Source: Erysipelotrichaceae bacterium
GTDB taxonomy: Bacteria > Bacillota_I > Bacilli_A > Erysipelotrichales > Erysipelotrichaceae
Reading direction: 5' to 3'
Length of the DNA stretch: 64,000 nucleotides
Assembly: GCA_015058845.1 (NCBI GenBank)
Contig: SVBO01000001.1
Location: 125,258 to 189,257 of the forward strand
This document shows, in pieces, positions 27,904-35,955 of the stretch. How positions within the stretch are numbered: the first letter of the stretch is position 1; every line of letters starts with the position of its first letter. Made by a program: the position numbers and the translations under genes. A model generated the notes under the pieces. The model did not search any database, was not told where the DNA came from, and saw nothing but the letters and a program-made list of their open reading frames with translations.

Positions 27904-28806
27904 CTACTTAGCAAGTCTATTCATCTCTTCGATAGTAGGAATAGACTCTTGAGCTCCTTTTCGTGTAACAGCGATAGCAGAAGCTTGATTCGCAAACTTC
28001 ATAGCCTCTTCCTCACTATCCCCACGATCTAGCGCTGTAACAAATGCTCCATTGAAACAATCTCCTGCAGCCACAGTATCGATCGCATTTACTTTACAAG
28101 CAGGTACATAGATCTCACCACGCTCCTTAGTAAATAACTTCGCACCTTGTGAACCAAGTGTCACTAGAACATTCTCAACACCTAATGTTTGTAGTTGTTT
28201 AGCGTTTTCTTCTAATTCCCCATTTGAACTAGCCATGACCTTTACTTCTACTTCATTAGGAGTCATATACGTAATATACTTATACACATCTTTACTCAAA
28301 GTATCACTTGCTGGAGCAGGATTCAAGATCACTTTCTTATCATACTTAGCAGCTAACTTAATAGCCTCTTCGATCGCATCAAATGGGATCTCCATTTGTA
28401 ACAATACATAATCACAAGTCTTGAAACAATCCTCATGACTTCTAATATACTCTACATCACAAGCAAGATTTGCTCCTTGAATAACAACGATCGTGTTATC
28501 CCCGTTCGCATCTACATTGATCACTGCTGTACCAGTACTCAACTCATCACTATATTTTACCTTAGAAACATCTACACCAACACTTCCTAAGTAACCTACG
28601 ATCTCATGACCATGAGCATCATTTCCCACACAAGTCAAGAAAGTAACTTCTGCTCCTAACTTACCACATGCGCAAGCTTGATTAGCACCCTTACCACCAT
28701 ATTTATAACTTACCTCTTTACCAAGTAAAGTCTCACCCTTAGCAGGAAAACGCTCTACACTAACAGAGATATCCATATTCGTACTACCAATTACTAATAC
28801 GCTCAT
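27904..28806 (-). CDS. rbsK: Ribokinase
   Basis: PfkB-family sugar kinase of 300 residues that phosphorylates ribose to ribose-5-phosphate. N-terminal GSTNMDISVSVERFPAKGET and GGKGANQACACGKLGAEV are ribokinase signatures; the C-terminal DTVAAGDCFNGAF near 250 holds the catalytic Asp and anion hole. It is the first gene of the second nucleoside operon, which makes sense because the nucleoside hydrolase releases ribose. Its promoter overlaps a cre-like site, and an operator array lies at the start point, so carbon catabolite and LacI-type control are likely. Confidence 0.92.
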   Translation of the reverse strand: MSVLVIGSTNMDISVSVERFPAKGETLLGKEVSYKYGGKGANQACACGKLGAEVTFLTCVGNDAHGHEIVGYLGSVGVDVSKVKYSDELSTGTAVINVDANGDNTIVVIQGANLACDVEYIRSHEDCFKTCDYVLLQMEIPFDAIEEAIKLAAKYDKKVILNPAPASDTLSKDVYKYITYMTPNEVEVKVMASSNGELEENAKQLQTLGVENVLVTLGSQGAKLFTKERGEIYVPACKVNAIDTVAAGDCFNGAFVTALDRGDSEEEAMKFANQASAIAVTRKGAQESIPTIEEMNRLAK

Positions 28807-28819
28807 AAGTCACCTTTCC

Positions 28820-28856
28820 TTTTACTAAAACCTTTCACTAAAATGTTTTACGAAAA
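28820..28856. promoter_or_regulatory. Array of three 11-bp operator-like units at the rbsK start point
   Basis: Three quasi-palindromic units TTTTACTAAAA (28820-28830), TTTCACTAAAA (28833-28843) and TTTTACGAAAA (28846-28856) repeat with a 13-bp period. Adjacent units create TAAAA-NN-TTT(T/C)A palindromes of LacI-operator type. The array covers the expected transcription start of rbsK. The divergent LacI-ribokinase fusion protein is the obvious candidate binder. Confidence 0.6.
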
Positions 28857-28857
28857 T

Positions 28858-28886
28858 ATAATAAACCCAAATGTAAGCGCTGTCAA
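28858..28886 (-). promoter_or_regulatory. Sigma-A promoter of the ribokinase-BMP operon
   Basis: Minus strand: perfect -35 TTGACA (28881-28886), 17-bp spacer, -10 TATTAT (28858-28863). This is one of the best promoters in the window. Confidence 0.8.
28872..28885. promoter_or_regulatory. cre (catabolite response element) or LacI-family operator
   Basis: TGTAAGCGCTGTCA matches the CcpA cre consensus TGWAANCGNTNWCA at every defined position. It overlaps the -35 and spacer of the rbsK promoter, a repressing location. Binding by the adjacent LacI-type fusion protein instead of CcpA is possible. Confidence 0.65.
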
Positions 28887-28979
28887 TAGATTTTTAGAAT
28901 TTTAAATAAATTAATTTTTTCACTTTACTATTGCTATTTTATAGCATAAAATTAGATAAAGATAGAAGGGGGTTACTAT

Positions 28980-30869
28980 ATGATCAGCATCAAAGAGATC
29001 GCTAAGTTAAGTGGCGTTTCGATCACTACTGTATCCAAGATCATTAATAACAAAGCAGACGATATTTCACAAGAAACAAAGGAAAAAGTATTAGCGATCG
29101 TTAAGAAATATAACTATACTCCCTATGGCATCCCAAGAAACAGTGCTAAGACTAAATCTTTCACGATCGGTCTATTGCTTAAGAAGATGTATAATACTAA
29201 CCTTATTATTACAGGTTTAGTAGAAACTTTAAATAAGCATGGGTATACACTTATGCTATTTGATAGTGAAGAGTCATTAGAAAGAGAACTACAGAATCTA
29301 TCTAAGATCTCCCATCAAAATCTAGATGGATTGATCTGGGAACCGATCTCATCAGAAAGTTTAGAGAATATCGATATCCTTAAAAACTGTAATACAAAGA
29401 TCATGTATATAGATCCATCTAAACAACTTCCTAATAGTTATTACATTGACTATTCTAAGTTAGGTTACCACGCTGCACAAACACTGATAGATCTAGGACA
29501 CACTAAGATCGGATGCTATCTAAAGCGTAAAAGTTTACGATCCGAGATGGTCTTACACGGATTCAAACAATGTTTATTTGAACATAGTATCTTGTTAAGC
29601 CCAGATATGGTGATATATTCTGATAGATTTATACCAAATGACATTAAAGCAAAGGGGATCACAGCACTGATCTCTTCTCACTTCGCTTTGACACAAGAAC
29701 TACATTCTCAATTAGAGAAGATCAATGCTTCTATTCCTGAAGAATTATCTTTATTATCTTTACGTGATGATGTTCGTGAGGGTCTGAATATCTTTAATGT
29801 ATCCACGATCAAGATCCCTAATTATGAATTTGGTATGTTTATTGGTGATAAAATAATATCTCTTTGTGAATCTAAAGATAGTGATAATACAGAAGAATTT
29901 GAATTGATCCCAATGATCGAATCAAACAGATCCTTAGATATTCCATACTATCTACGTAAACCAAAGATCACTGTAGTAGGAAGTATCAATATCGATAATA
30001 TTCTATACTTAGAACAATTCCCAACACCAGGTAATACTCAATTCGCAAGTGAATGTGTTATTTTACCGGGAGGTAAGGGATTAAACCAAGCGATCGGTGT
30101 TAGTATGTTGAAGAAGGATGTTACTTTGATCGGTAAGGTAGGTAAGGATAATGAGGGTGGATTGGTATTCAAAACTTTGTCTGATCACTCTATCGATACC
30201 CATTGTATTATAGCTAATTCAACCGTCAAGACTGGTAAAGCATTCATCGTGATCAATCGTGATGGCGAGAGTATCATTGCTGTTACTGAGGGTGCTAATA
30301 GTTCATTGTCCCCTATCGATATTAGAGATCTGAGTAAGGAATTTGATAATACAGGTATTTGTTTACTACAAACAGAAGTTCCGATCGAAGTAGTAAAGGA
30401 AGCAGCTAAGATCGCTAAGCAAAACAAAGCTATAACGATATTGAAACCAGCTACGATCGAAATGATGTTTGATGAAGATTATCAGAACATCGATATCTTC
30501 GTACCAAATCGTAAAGAAGCAATACGATTAAGCGGAAAGCAAACGATCGAAGAGGCTGCTGAGTACTTCCTTACTAAAGGGATCGATACTGTTATTATTA
30601 CACTAGATGAGGATGGCGCTTATTTATGCACGAAAGAATCTAAGAGCTACTACAATGCCCCTCAAGTAGATGTGATCGATACTACCGGCGGTTCTGATGC
30701 TTTCATATCTACACTTGCTGTTATGTTACTAGAGAATAATAGTATGGATGTGGCTATCAAGGCGGCTACTATTGCTGCAGGATTCTGTATTTCTAAGTTT
30801 GGGGTATCGAATTCTATGATCGACCAAAAGACATTAGAAAGATTTTTAGTACAAAGAAAGATCAAATAA
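28980..30869 (+). CDS. LacI-type repressor fused to a ribokinase-like (PfkB) domain
   Basis: Fusion of 629 residues. Residues 1-50 are a LacI helix-turn-helix (IKEIAKLSGVSITTVSKIIN); about 60-320 resemble the periplasmic-binding-like sensor of LacI regulators; about 326-625 are a PfkB kinase domain. The kinase part has GSINIDNILYLEQFPTPGNT, PGGKGLNQA near 363 and DTTGGSDAF near 567. The usual GAGD anion-hole motif is thus GGSD, but the catalytic Asp is kept. It is transcribed divergently from rbsK and likely controls it. The kinase domain may sense ribose or still phosphorylate it; neither can be decided here. No frameshift or stop separates the parts, and the Shine-Dalgarno is strong (GAAGGGGG). 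Confidence 0.88.
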   Translation: MISIKEIAKLSGVSITTVSKIINNKADDISQETKEKVLAIVKKYNYTPYGIPRNSAKTKSFTIGLLLKKMYNTNLIITGLVETLNKHGYTLMLFDSEESLERELQNLSKISHQNLDGLIWEPISSESLENIDILKNCNTKIMYIDPSKQLPNSYYIDYSKLGYHAAQTLIDLGHTKIGCYLKRKSLRSEMVLHGFKQCLFEHSILLSPDMVIYSDRFIPNDIKAKGITALISSHFALTQELHSQLEKINASIPEELSLLSLRDDVREGLNIFNVSTIKIPNYEFGMFIGDKIISLCESKDSDNTEEFELIPMIESNRSLDIPYYLRKPKITVVGSINIDNILYLEQFPTPGNTQFASECVILPGGKGLNQAIGVSMLKKDVTLIGKVGKDNEGGLVFKTLSDHSIDTHCIIANSTVKTGKAFIVINRDGESIIAVTEGANSSLSPIDIRDLSKEFDNTGICLLQTEVPIEVVKEAAKIAKQNKAITILKPATIEMMFDEDYQNIDIFVPNRKEAIRLSGKQTIEEAAEYFLTKGIDTVIITLDEDGAYLCTKESKSYYNAPQVDVIDTTGGSDAFISTLAVMLLENNSMDVAIKAATIAAGFCISKFGVSNSMIDQKTLERFLVQRKIK

Positions 30870-30872
30870 TAT

Positions 30873-30906
30873 GACCTATGTTCTATTGAGACCTAGGTCT
30901 TTTCTT
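30873..30906 (+). terminator. Terminator of the LacI-ribokinase gene
   Basis: GACCTA...TAGGTC stem (30873-30899) followed by TTTTCTT directly after the stop codon. Confidence 0.6.
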
Positions 30907-30913
30907 ATACAAC

Positions 30914-30944
30914 AAAGCTACAGATCTCTCTGTAGCTTCTTTTC
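30914..30944. terminator. Terminator between convergent genes
   Basis: Perfect 10-bp stem (AAGCTACAGA/TCTGTAGCTT) with a 4-nt loop followed by CTTTTCC on the plus strand. It lies directly next to the stop codon of the FRG gene on the minus strand. Confidence 0.7.
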
Positions 30945-31760
30945 CTATTCACTCTTATGCTTCTTATTATACTTAGGACCCAAGTCACTATATCTACGTG
31001 TGATCCACTTACAAATACCATCTAGACCAGGATAGATCAATCTCTCAGAAATATTAATATAATCTAGCTTATCTCTCAGCTCTAGCTTAACTTCCTTAGG
31101 AATAATGATCTTTAAACAAAGATCTTCATGCTCTTCCATCAACTTAGCTAACAATACCTCACGATCAGATACCACAGAGAATAAAGCATACTGATTCACG
31201 ATACGATCATCAATACTAGCTGGTTCAAAGAATAATACATACGGCTTATCTGATAAAGCCTTCATAGCATCAAAGTCTTCGATCGTATTCTCTAACATCT
31301 CGATCGTAAAGATCCTTGTATTAGACTCTTCTAGCGCATCATTTAATTTCTTAGGCAATTGTCTATTCATCTTACTATAATCCAAACAAATGATAGCTCC
31401 ATCTCGATCATACTCATCCGTATTCTCAGTAGCAAAGTGACAAGCTACTAAAGGAGAATATGTCCAGTCTAACAAACGAGTAGGTAGTCCGTGATGTTGT
31501 CCTAAGGCTACGATCTGCCAGAAGCTATGATAGTTTCCTAGGTCAGAATATCCATACTTCTTGAAGTTACGGATCAAGGATTCTTCTAATCTAAGATCAT
31601 GGGAACAGTATCTATTCAACTTAGGATACATATCGAATTGCTTATCAGAGACTCCTCGATAGATATATTCACTACGATATCGCATTAAGCTCTCATCCCA
31701 AATATCCTTAAAGATGATCTCTTGTAATTCTTCCCAACTATGGATCACGATCTCTCTCAT
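30945..31760 (-). CDS. FRG-domain protein
   Basis: Protein of 271 residues with an FRG domain. The characteristic Phe/Tyr-Arg-Gly is seen as YIYRGVSDKQFDMYPKLNR near residue 32, and the core reads ALGQHHGLPTRLLDWTYSPLVA near 87. The remainder contains a charged region with no recognisable catalytic motif. FRG domains are of unknown biochemical function; they appear in prophage and defence-associated settings. Here no partner gene is adjacent: the acetyltransferase on the same strand is 39 nt upstream. Whether it is defensive is open. Confidence 0.8.
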   Translation of the reverse strand: MREIVIHSWEELQEIIFKDIWDESLMRYRSEYIYRGVSDKQFDMYPKLNRYCSHDLRLEESLIRNFKKYGYSDLGNYHSFWQIVALGQHHGLPTRLLDWTYSPLVACHFATENTDEYDRDGAIICLDYSKMNRQLPKKLNDALEESNTRIFTIEMLENTIEDFDAMKALSDKPYVLFFEPASIDDRIVNQYALFSVVSDREVLLAKLMEEHEDLCLKIIIPKEVKLELRDKLDYINISERLIYPGLDGICKWITRRYSDLGPKYNKKHKSE

Positions 31761-31799
31761 ACTACCACCTCTTATTCTTACAACATTGTACCATGTATT

Positions 31800-32246
31800 T
31801 TATTCTAATTCAAACAGCATCTCGACATGCTCGATTCCTGCATCTAGGAATGGTTCAGAGGTTACTTTAAAACCAGTACTCTCATAGAACTTACTCATGT
31901 ATGTCTGAGCCTCTATCTTGATCTTCTTCTCATTCCATACCTGCGTAATATAATCAATAGCTCCTTCAAATAATATTCTACCATAGCCATTCTTACGATA
32001 GCCTGGATCTACTACAAATCTACCAATAGATGCTTCTGTAAAGCTAATGCCACATGGTAGGATGCGTAGGTAGGCTACTAGTTTACCTTCTTCATATCCT
32101 AGGAAATGTAGAGATGCTTGGTCTTTATTATCTAATTCCTCATAGATACATTCTTGTTCTATCACAAATACATTGAAACGTAGTCGTAATACTTCATATA
32201 ATTCTGATACACTTAGTTCATTGAAACTCTTGATGACATATTCCAT
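31800..32246 (-). CDS. elaA: GNAT acetyltransferase, ElaA type
   Basis: Protein of 148 residues with the ElaA-type GNAT fold: LRLRFNVFVIEQECIYEELD near residue 20, the acetyl-CoA loop IGRFVVDPGYRKNGYGRILF near 73 and FYESTGFKV near 121. The RKNGYG segment corresponds to the R/Q-x-x-G-x-G/A pyrophosphate loop. The substrate is unknown. It starts with ATG after an AGGAG-like Shine-Dalgarno. Confidence 0.85.
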   Translation of the reverse strand: MEYVIKSFNELSVSELYEVLRLRFNVFVIEQECIYEELDNKDQASLHFLGYEEGKLVAYLRILPCGISFTEASIGRFVVDPGYRKNGYGRILFEGAIDYITQVWNEKKIKIEAQTYMSKFYESTGFKVTSEPFLDAGIEHVEMLFELE

Positions 32247-32378
32247 ACTTATTCTCCTTATGGTTACTTATTAACATAATACAATGCTTTAATTATAAAC
32301 TCAAGTAATTGTGTTATGTTTGCCATAGTCACCTTTCTTCTTGCTTCATACTCTACTATATAGATAGGAGGGGGCTGT

Positions 32379-33653
32379 TTGAATAAGGTTGCTAAGTTTG
32401 GAGGGTCTTCTTTGGCGGATGCTGTGCAGTTTCGTAAGGTAGCAGCTATTGTGAAGGGGGATCCTGATCGTAGGGTGATCATTGTTTCGGCGTGTGGTAA
32501 GAGTGTGGTGGAGAGGGAGAAGGTCACTGATCTGTTGTATCGGTTGTATGCGTGTATTCAAGGGGATAGGGGATATGAGGAGATATGGGAGAGTATTGTT
32601 AATAGATATGTTACTATTCGAGATGAGTTAGGGATGGTGTGTGATATAGAGAGTGAGTTAGTGGGAATATATAATAGACTTGAGAAAGATGTGAGTGTGG
32701 AGTGGTTGGTGAGTAGAGGGGAATATCTTTGTTCATTGTTGATGGCTGAGTACTTGGGATATTCTTTTATAGATGCTACTAAGGTGTTGTTCTTCCATGA
32801 GGATGGGATATTGGATCGTGAGAAAAGTAAGTATGCTTTAGGTAAGATACTAGAAGATCATTGTGGTATAGTGATCCCTGGGTTCTATGGAGCTTTCCCC
32901 AATGGTGAGATACATACTTTGGGTAGAGGGGGAAGTGATGTGAGTGGGTCTATGATAGCAGATCTTATGGAGGCGGAGTTGTATGAGAATTGGAGCGATG
33001 TTTCTGGAATATTCATGGTAGATCCTAGGATCATTCCTGAGGCAGTGAAATGTTCGCATATCTCTTATCAAAAGGTTCGTGAATTATCCCATCTAGGAGC
33101 TAATATACTACATGAAGATACGATATTTCCCTTATTATCCCGAAATATTTCCCTGGTAATACGTAACACCAATGCACCTCAAGATCCAGGTACACTAGTC
33201 ACTGCGCAAGAGATAGATCCTTGTGAGATATGTGGTATCACGGGGAAGAAGGGATATTCTTTACTAAGAGTATACAAAGAGGAGTTATCTATAGAGAATG
33301 ATTGGTTACTTACTATTGCCAATACTTTGAGAGAGCTTCCTGTTTCAATAGAATATATCAGGAATAGTATCGATCACTATACGATCGTATTTAAAGAGGT
33401 AGAGTGCATAGACACTCTCCTATCCTCACTCCCTGACAATTATGAACATATACACTCACTAGCCATACTTGGGATAGTAGGGAATACACTAGAGCCTAGA
33501 AGAATAGAGAGAGCATTAGCTAGCTTACACGACTCAGAGATAGAGGTATATTATAGTAGTCAAGATCCTCATACTTCTACCTGTATATTCCTAGTAAATG
33601 ATCGGCAATTAGAGGATGCGATCAGGATATTATATTATGCATTTCTTGGTTGA
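32379..33653 (+). CDS. lysC: Aspartokinase
   Basis: Aspartate kinase of 424 residues, the first step of the lysine/threonine/methionine pathway, working with asd at 4363. N-terminal VAKFGGSSLADA and the later LGRGGSDVSGSMIA near 185 are kinase motifs. ELSHLGANILHEDTIFPL near 234 is the conserved hinge before C-terminal ACT-type regulatory domains (about 280-424). The start is TTG at 32379, supported by AGGAGGGGG upstream. No lysine riboswitch is visible. The first two thirds use many GTG, GGG and AGG codons, unlike the last third. Confidence 0.92.
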   Translation: MNKVAKFGGSSLADAVQFRKVAAIVKGDPDRRVIIVSACGKSVVEREKVTDLLYRLYACIQGDRGYEEIWESIVNRYVTIRDELGMVCDIESELVGIYNRLEKDVSVEWLVSRGEYLCSLLMAEYLGYSFIDATKVLFFHEDGILDREKSKYALGKILEDHCGIVIPGFYGAFPNGEIHTLGRGGSDVSGSMIADLMEAELYENWSDVSGIFMVDPRIIPEAVKCSHISYQKVRELSHLGANILHEDTIFPLLSRNISLVIRNTNAPQDPGTLVTAQEIDPCEICGITGKKGYSLLRVYKEELSIENDWLLTIANTLRELPVSIEYIRNSIDHYTIVFKEVECIDTLLSSLPDNYEHIHSLAILGIVGNTLEPRRIERALASLHDSEIEVYYSSQDPHTSTCIFLVNDRQLEDAIRILYYAFLG

Positions 33654-33694
33654 TTATATGGTATAATTGAGGTAATAGTAATCGAGGTGTTTAT

Positions 33695-34009
33695 ATGAGG
33701 AAATGTAGGATCACTGTGATGAGAATGGCTAGGTATGATGATCTGATAGAGAAATATGAGAATCCTTTAGAGCATCCATGTTGTTTGCAAGAAGGACAAG
33801 TGTTCATTACGAATGGTTGGTGTAAACCCAAGGGTCTTTGTGATAGTGCTTGGGAGAGTATGTCTTCTTTCGTAATGGCTCTATCCTATGGAGCAGAAGA
33901 TATCTATGGTGGTTGGATGAAGAATAAACGTTCTGTTATGATCTCTTGTAACGATGGATTTAGACCAGTGAGTTTCTATATAGAAGCCTTAGATGAGGAA
34001 ACAGAGTAG
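33695..34009 (+). CDS. TIGR04076-family small protein
   Basis: Protein of 104 residues that resembles the TIGR04076 family. It has conserved features CCLQEGQVFI near 29, CDSAWESMSSFVMALSYGAE near 49 and a C-terminal SCNDGFRPVSFYIEAL near 84. Cys-29, Cys-30, Cys-43, Cys-49 and Cys-85 are candidate ligands. Function is unknown. It lies 11 nt before the deformylase-like gene and probably shares its transcript. Confidence 0.65.
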   Translation: MRKCRITVMRMARYDDLIEKYENPLEHPCCLQEGQVFITNGWCKPKGLCDSAWESMSSFVMALSYGAEDIYGGWMKNKRSVMISCNDGFRPVSFYIEALDEETE

Positions 34010-34020
34010 GAGGAATAGAT

Positions 34021-34434
34021 ATGATCAGACCACTTATGCATGATGAGGAATTCTTAGCACAGCCTTCTAGTATAGCTACTAAAGAGGATCTTAGTGTTGC
34101 TATCGATCTACTAGATACCTTGAGAGCACATAAAGATACTTGTGTAGGAATGGCTGCGAATATGATCGGTGTTTCTAAGAGGATCATTTGCTTTGATCAT
34201 GAGGGAGAATATATGACAATGTTTAATCCTGAGATCATTAAGACAGAGAAACCCTATGATACCGAGGAAGCATGTCTATCCCTACTAGGAGGTCCTCGTA
34301 AGTGTAGAAGATATCATAAGATCAAGGTGAAGTATCAGACACATGACTTTAAGGATAGGATCAAGACTTTTGAAGGATGGACTGCCCAGATCATTCAACA
34401 TGAAGTAGATCATTGTAATGGAATACTAATATAG
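34021..34434 (+). CDS. Peptide deformylase-like protein (variant motif 1)
   Basis: Short deformylase of 137 residues. Motif 2 is EACLSL near 82 with the metal Cys, and motif 3 is QHEVDHCNGI near 125 with both metal His and the catalytic Glu. Motif 1, normally G-x-G-x-A-A-x-Q, reads VGMAANMIG near 42, so Gln is replaced by Asn or displaced. Catalysis is plausible but may be altered. The main cellular deformylase is not visible here and may be elsewhere. It is shorter than the usual 150-185 residues and ends just after motif 3. Confidence 0.82.
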   Translation: MIRPLMHDEEFLAQPSSIATKEDLSVAIDLLDTLRAHKDTCVGMAANMIGVSKRIICFDHEGEYMTMFNPEIIKTEKPYDTEEACLSLLGGPRKCRRYHKIKVKYQTHDFKDRIKTFEGWTAQIIQHEVDHCNGILI

Positions 34435-34443
34435 AACTATATC

Positions 34444-34472
34444 AGGACAGGGAGGCTCTCCCTGTCCTTTAC
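34444..34472 (+). terminator. Terminator after the deformylase-like gene
   Basis: Perfect 11-bp stem (AGGACAGGGAG with its complement) around a 3-nt loop, followed by TTTACT. Confidence 0.8.
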
Positions 34473-34540
34473 TATAGCAACAACTAGTTGCTTTCCAAAT
34501 ATCATATAATCCTTTATAGTATATATAGAGGTGATGAAGT

Positions 34541-35311
34541 ATGGATACGAAAGATATCATTCTAGAATTACGTAATAAACATGGATTATCCCAAGATCAA
34601 TTAGCCGAGAAGGTATTTGTAACAAGACAAGCTGTCTCTCGTTGGGAGACAGGTGAAACGATCCCTAATACAGAAACATTGAAATTATTATCGAATCTCT
34701 TCGATGTTTCTATCAATACACTTCTTGGTTCTCCTCAAAAGTTGATCTGTCAATGTTGTGGTATGCCACTAGAGGATAGTATTATTAGTAAGGAAAAAGA
34801 TGGTTTCTTTAATGAAGAGTATTGTAAGTGGTGTTATGCAGATGGGGAATATATGTATCATGATATGGATGATCTGATCGATGTTTGTGTTCCACATATG
34901 GTAAGTGAACAGTGTAATGCTGAGCAAGCTCGTGCGTATATGAGAGATATGTTACCTAAACTTGAGTATTGGAGATCACGAAAGAATCTACAGGGTGCCA
35001 AGCAGTTTGAGGAATTTAAGCAAGCACTAATAGAAGAGTTCAATGCTCTACATATTTCAGGAATGCCGAAAGTTGAGAAACTGAATGCTTTGGTCGGTAA
35101 ATATGTCAATTTAGAATATCCATTACCTAATGGAACGAGTGTGAAATATTTAGAGGATAATGCGACTTATCTAGGTACACAATTAGAAAGTGAGCATGAG
35201 AAGAATAGATGCTTTGGCATCGTGGGTAATGCAGATTTCTTACTGGTTTGTACGTATGGAATAGAGGGAGCAGATCCTGAGTTAGTGGTATATAAGAAAA
35301 GAGGAAGTTAG
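34541..35311 (+). CDS. XRE-family regulator with zinc-ribbon domain
   Basis: Protein of 256 residues in three parts. Residues 5-60 are an XRE/Cro helix-turn-helix (LRNKHGLSQDQLAEKVFVTR, followed by AVSRWETGE). Residues about 68-110 are a putative zinc ribbon (ICQCCGMPLED, then EEYCKWCYADGEY), giving a CxxC...CxxC set. Residues about 175-256 form a beta-rich C-terminal domain of unknown ligand. Such three-part proteins are widespread in Clostridia and related groups. It is probably autogenously regulated and stands alone with its own terminator. The target genes are unknown. Confidence 0.82.
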   Translation: MDTKDIILELRNKHGLSQDQLAEKVFVTRQAVSRWETGETIPNTETLKLLSNLFDVSINTLLGSPQKLICQCCGMPLEDSIISKEKDGFFNEEYCKWCYADGEYMYHDMDDLIDVCVPHMVSEQCNAEQARAYMRDMLPKLEYWRSRKNLQGAKQFEEFKQALIEEFNALHISGMPKVEKLNALVGKYVNLEYPLPNGTSVKYLEDNATYLGTQLESEHEKNRCFGIVGNADFLLVCTYGIEGADPELVVYKKRGS

Positions 35312-35332
35312 TTCTTGCACTAACTTCCTTTT
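35303..35332 (+). terminator. Terminator of the XRE/zinc-ribbon gene
   Basis: Perfect 10-bp stem (GGAAGTTAGT/ACTAACTTCC) with a 6-nt loop and TTTT, overlapping the last codons. Confidence 0.75.
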
Positions 35333-35335
35333 AGG

Positions 35336-35364
35336 TTAATAAAAAGCAAGATATATACCTTGCT
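35336..35364 (-). terminator. Terminator of the bactofilin gene
   Basis: Minus strand: AGCAAG/CTTGCT stem with an 8-nt loop followed by TTTTTATT. Confidence 0.65.
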
Positions 35365-35383
35365 TACTTATTATAGTTTCTAC

Positions 35384-35821
35384 TTATTCGTTAGAACCCT
35401 TGATATCCACATATCCCTTAATAGAAGCTCCATGCTCGATCGCAATAGATTCAGCACAGATATCACCTTCTACTACAGAAGTGCTCATGAACTCTACAGT
35501 ACGCTTAGCTGAGATCTGACCTTTAATACGACCAGCTAGCTTCACTTGATCACAAGAGATATTTCCTTCAACAGTACTTCTCTCATCAACATAAAGAACA
35601 CCATCACATGTTACATTACCAGACAGATTACTATTAGAAATATTCACATTATCTGCCTTGATCTCACCATTTACCACACCACGTAACTCAACATCAGAAT
35701 TACTTGTTACATTACCACTGATCGTACCTAAGATCACTAACGCAGAATTTGTAGTAACATCTCCATTAATAATTGTTTCTTCAGTAATGACGGAAACTTT
35801 TCTATCTTCTTGATTTGCCAT
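35384..35821 (-). CDS. Bactofilin (polymer-forming cytoskeletal protein)
   Basis: Protein of 145 residues built of short beta-helix repeats (LVILGTISGNVTSNSDVELRG, GVLYVDERSTVEGNIS and similar), the DUF583/bactofilin fold. Bactofilins assemble into nucleotide-independent filaments that help to organise cell-wall enzymes. The neighbouring divergent genes encode M15-like/peptidoglycan-binding proteins, consistent with wall remodelling, although co-regulation is only inferred. The protein starts MANQ, so its mRNA begins AUGGCAAAU. Confidence 0.88.
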   Translation of the reverse strand: MANQEDRKVSVITEETIINGDVTTNSALVILGTISGNVTSNSDVELRGVVNGEIKADNVNISNSNLSGNVTCDGVLYVDERSTVEGNISCDQVKLAGRIKGQISAKRTVEFMSTSVVEGDICAESIAIEHGASIKGYVDIKGSNE

Positions 35822-35955
35822 ACTATCCTACTCTCCTTAATATATATATTTTAGAACTTCTATTGGATTATTTCAAGGAAAATTATGATTTTGTGCTTTA
35901 AAATGCCTATTTTCACTAGTTTCCTCATAGACTATAGAGAAAAGAAGGTGAGAAT

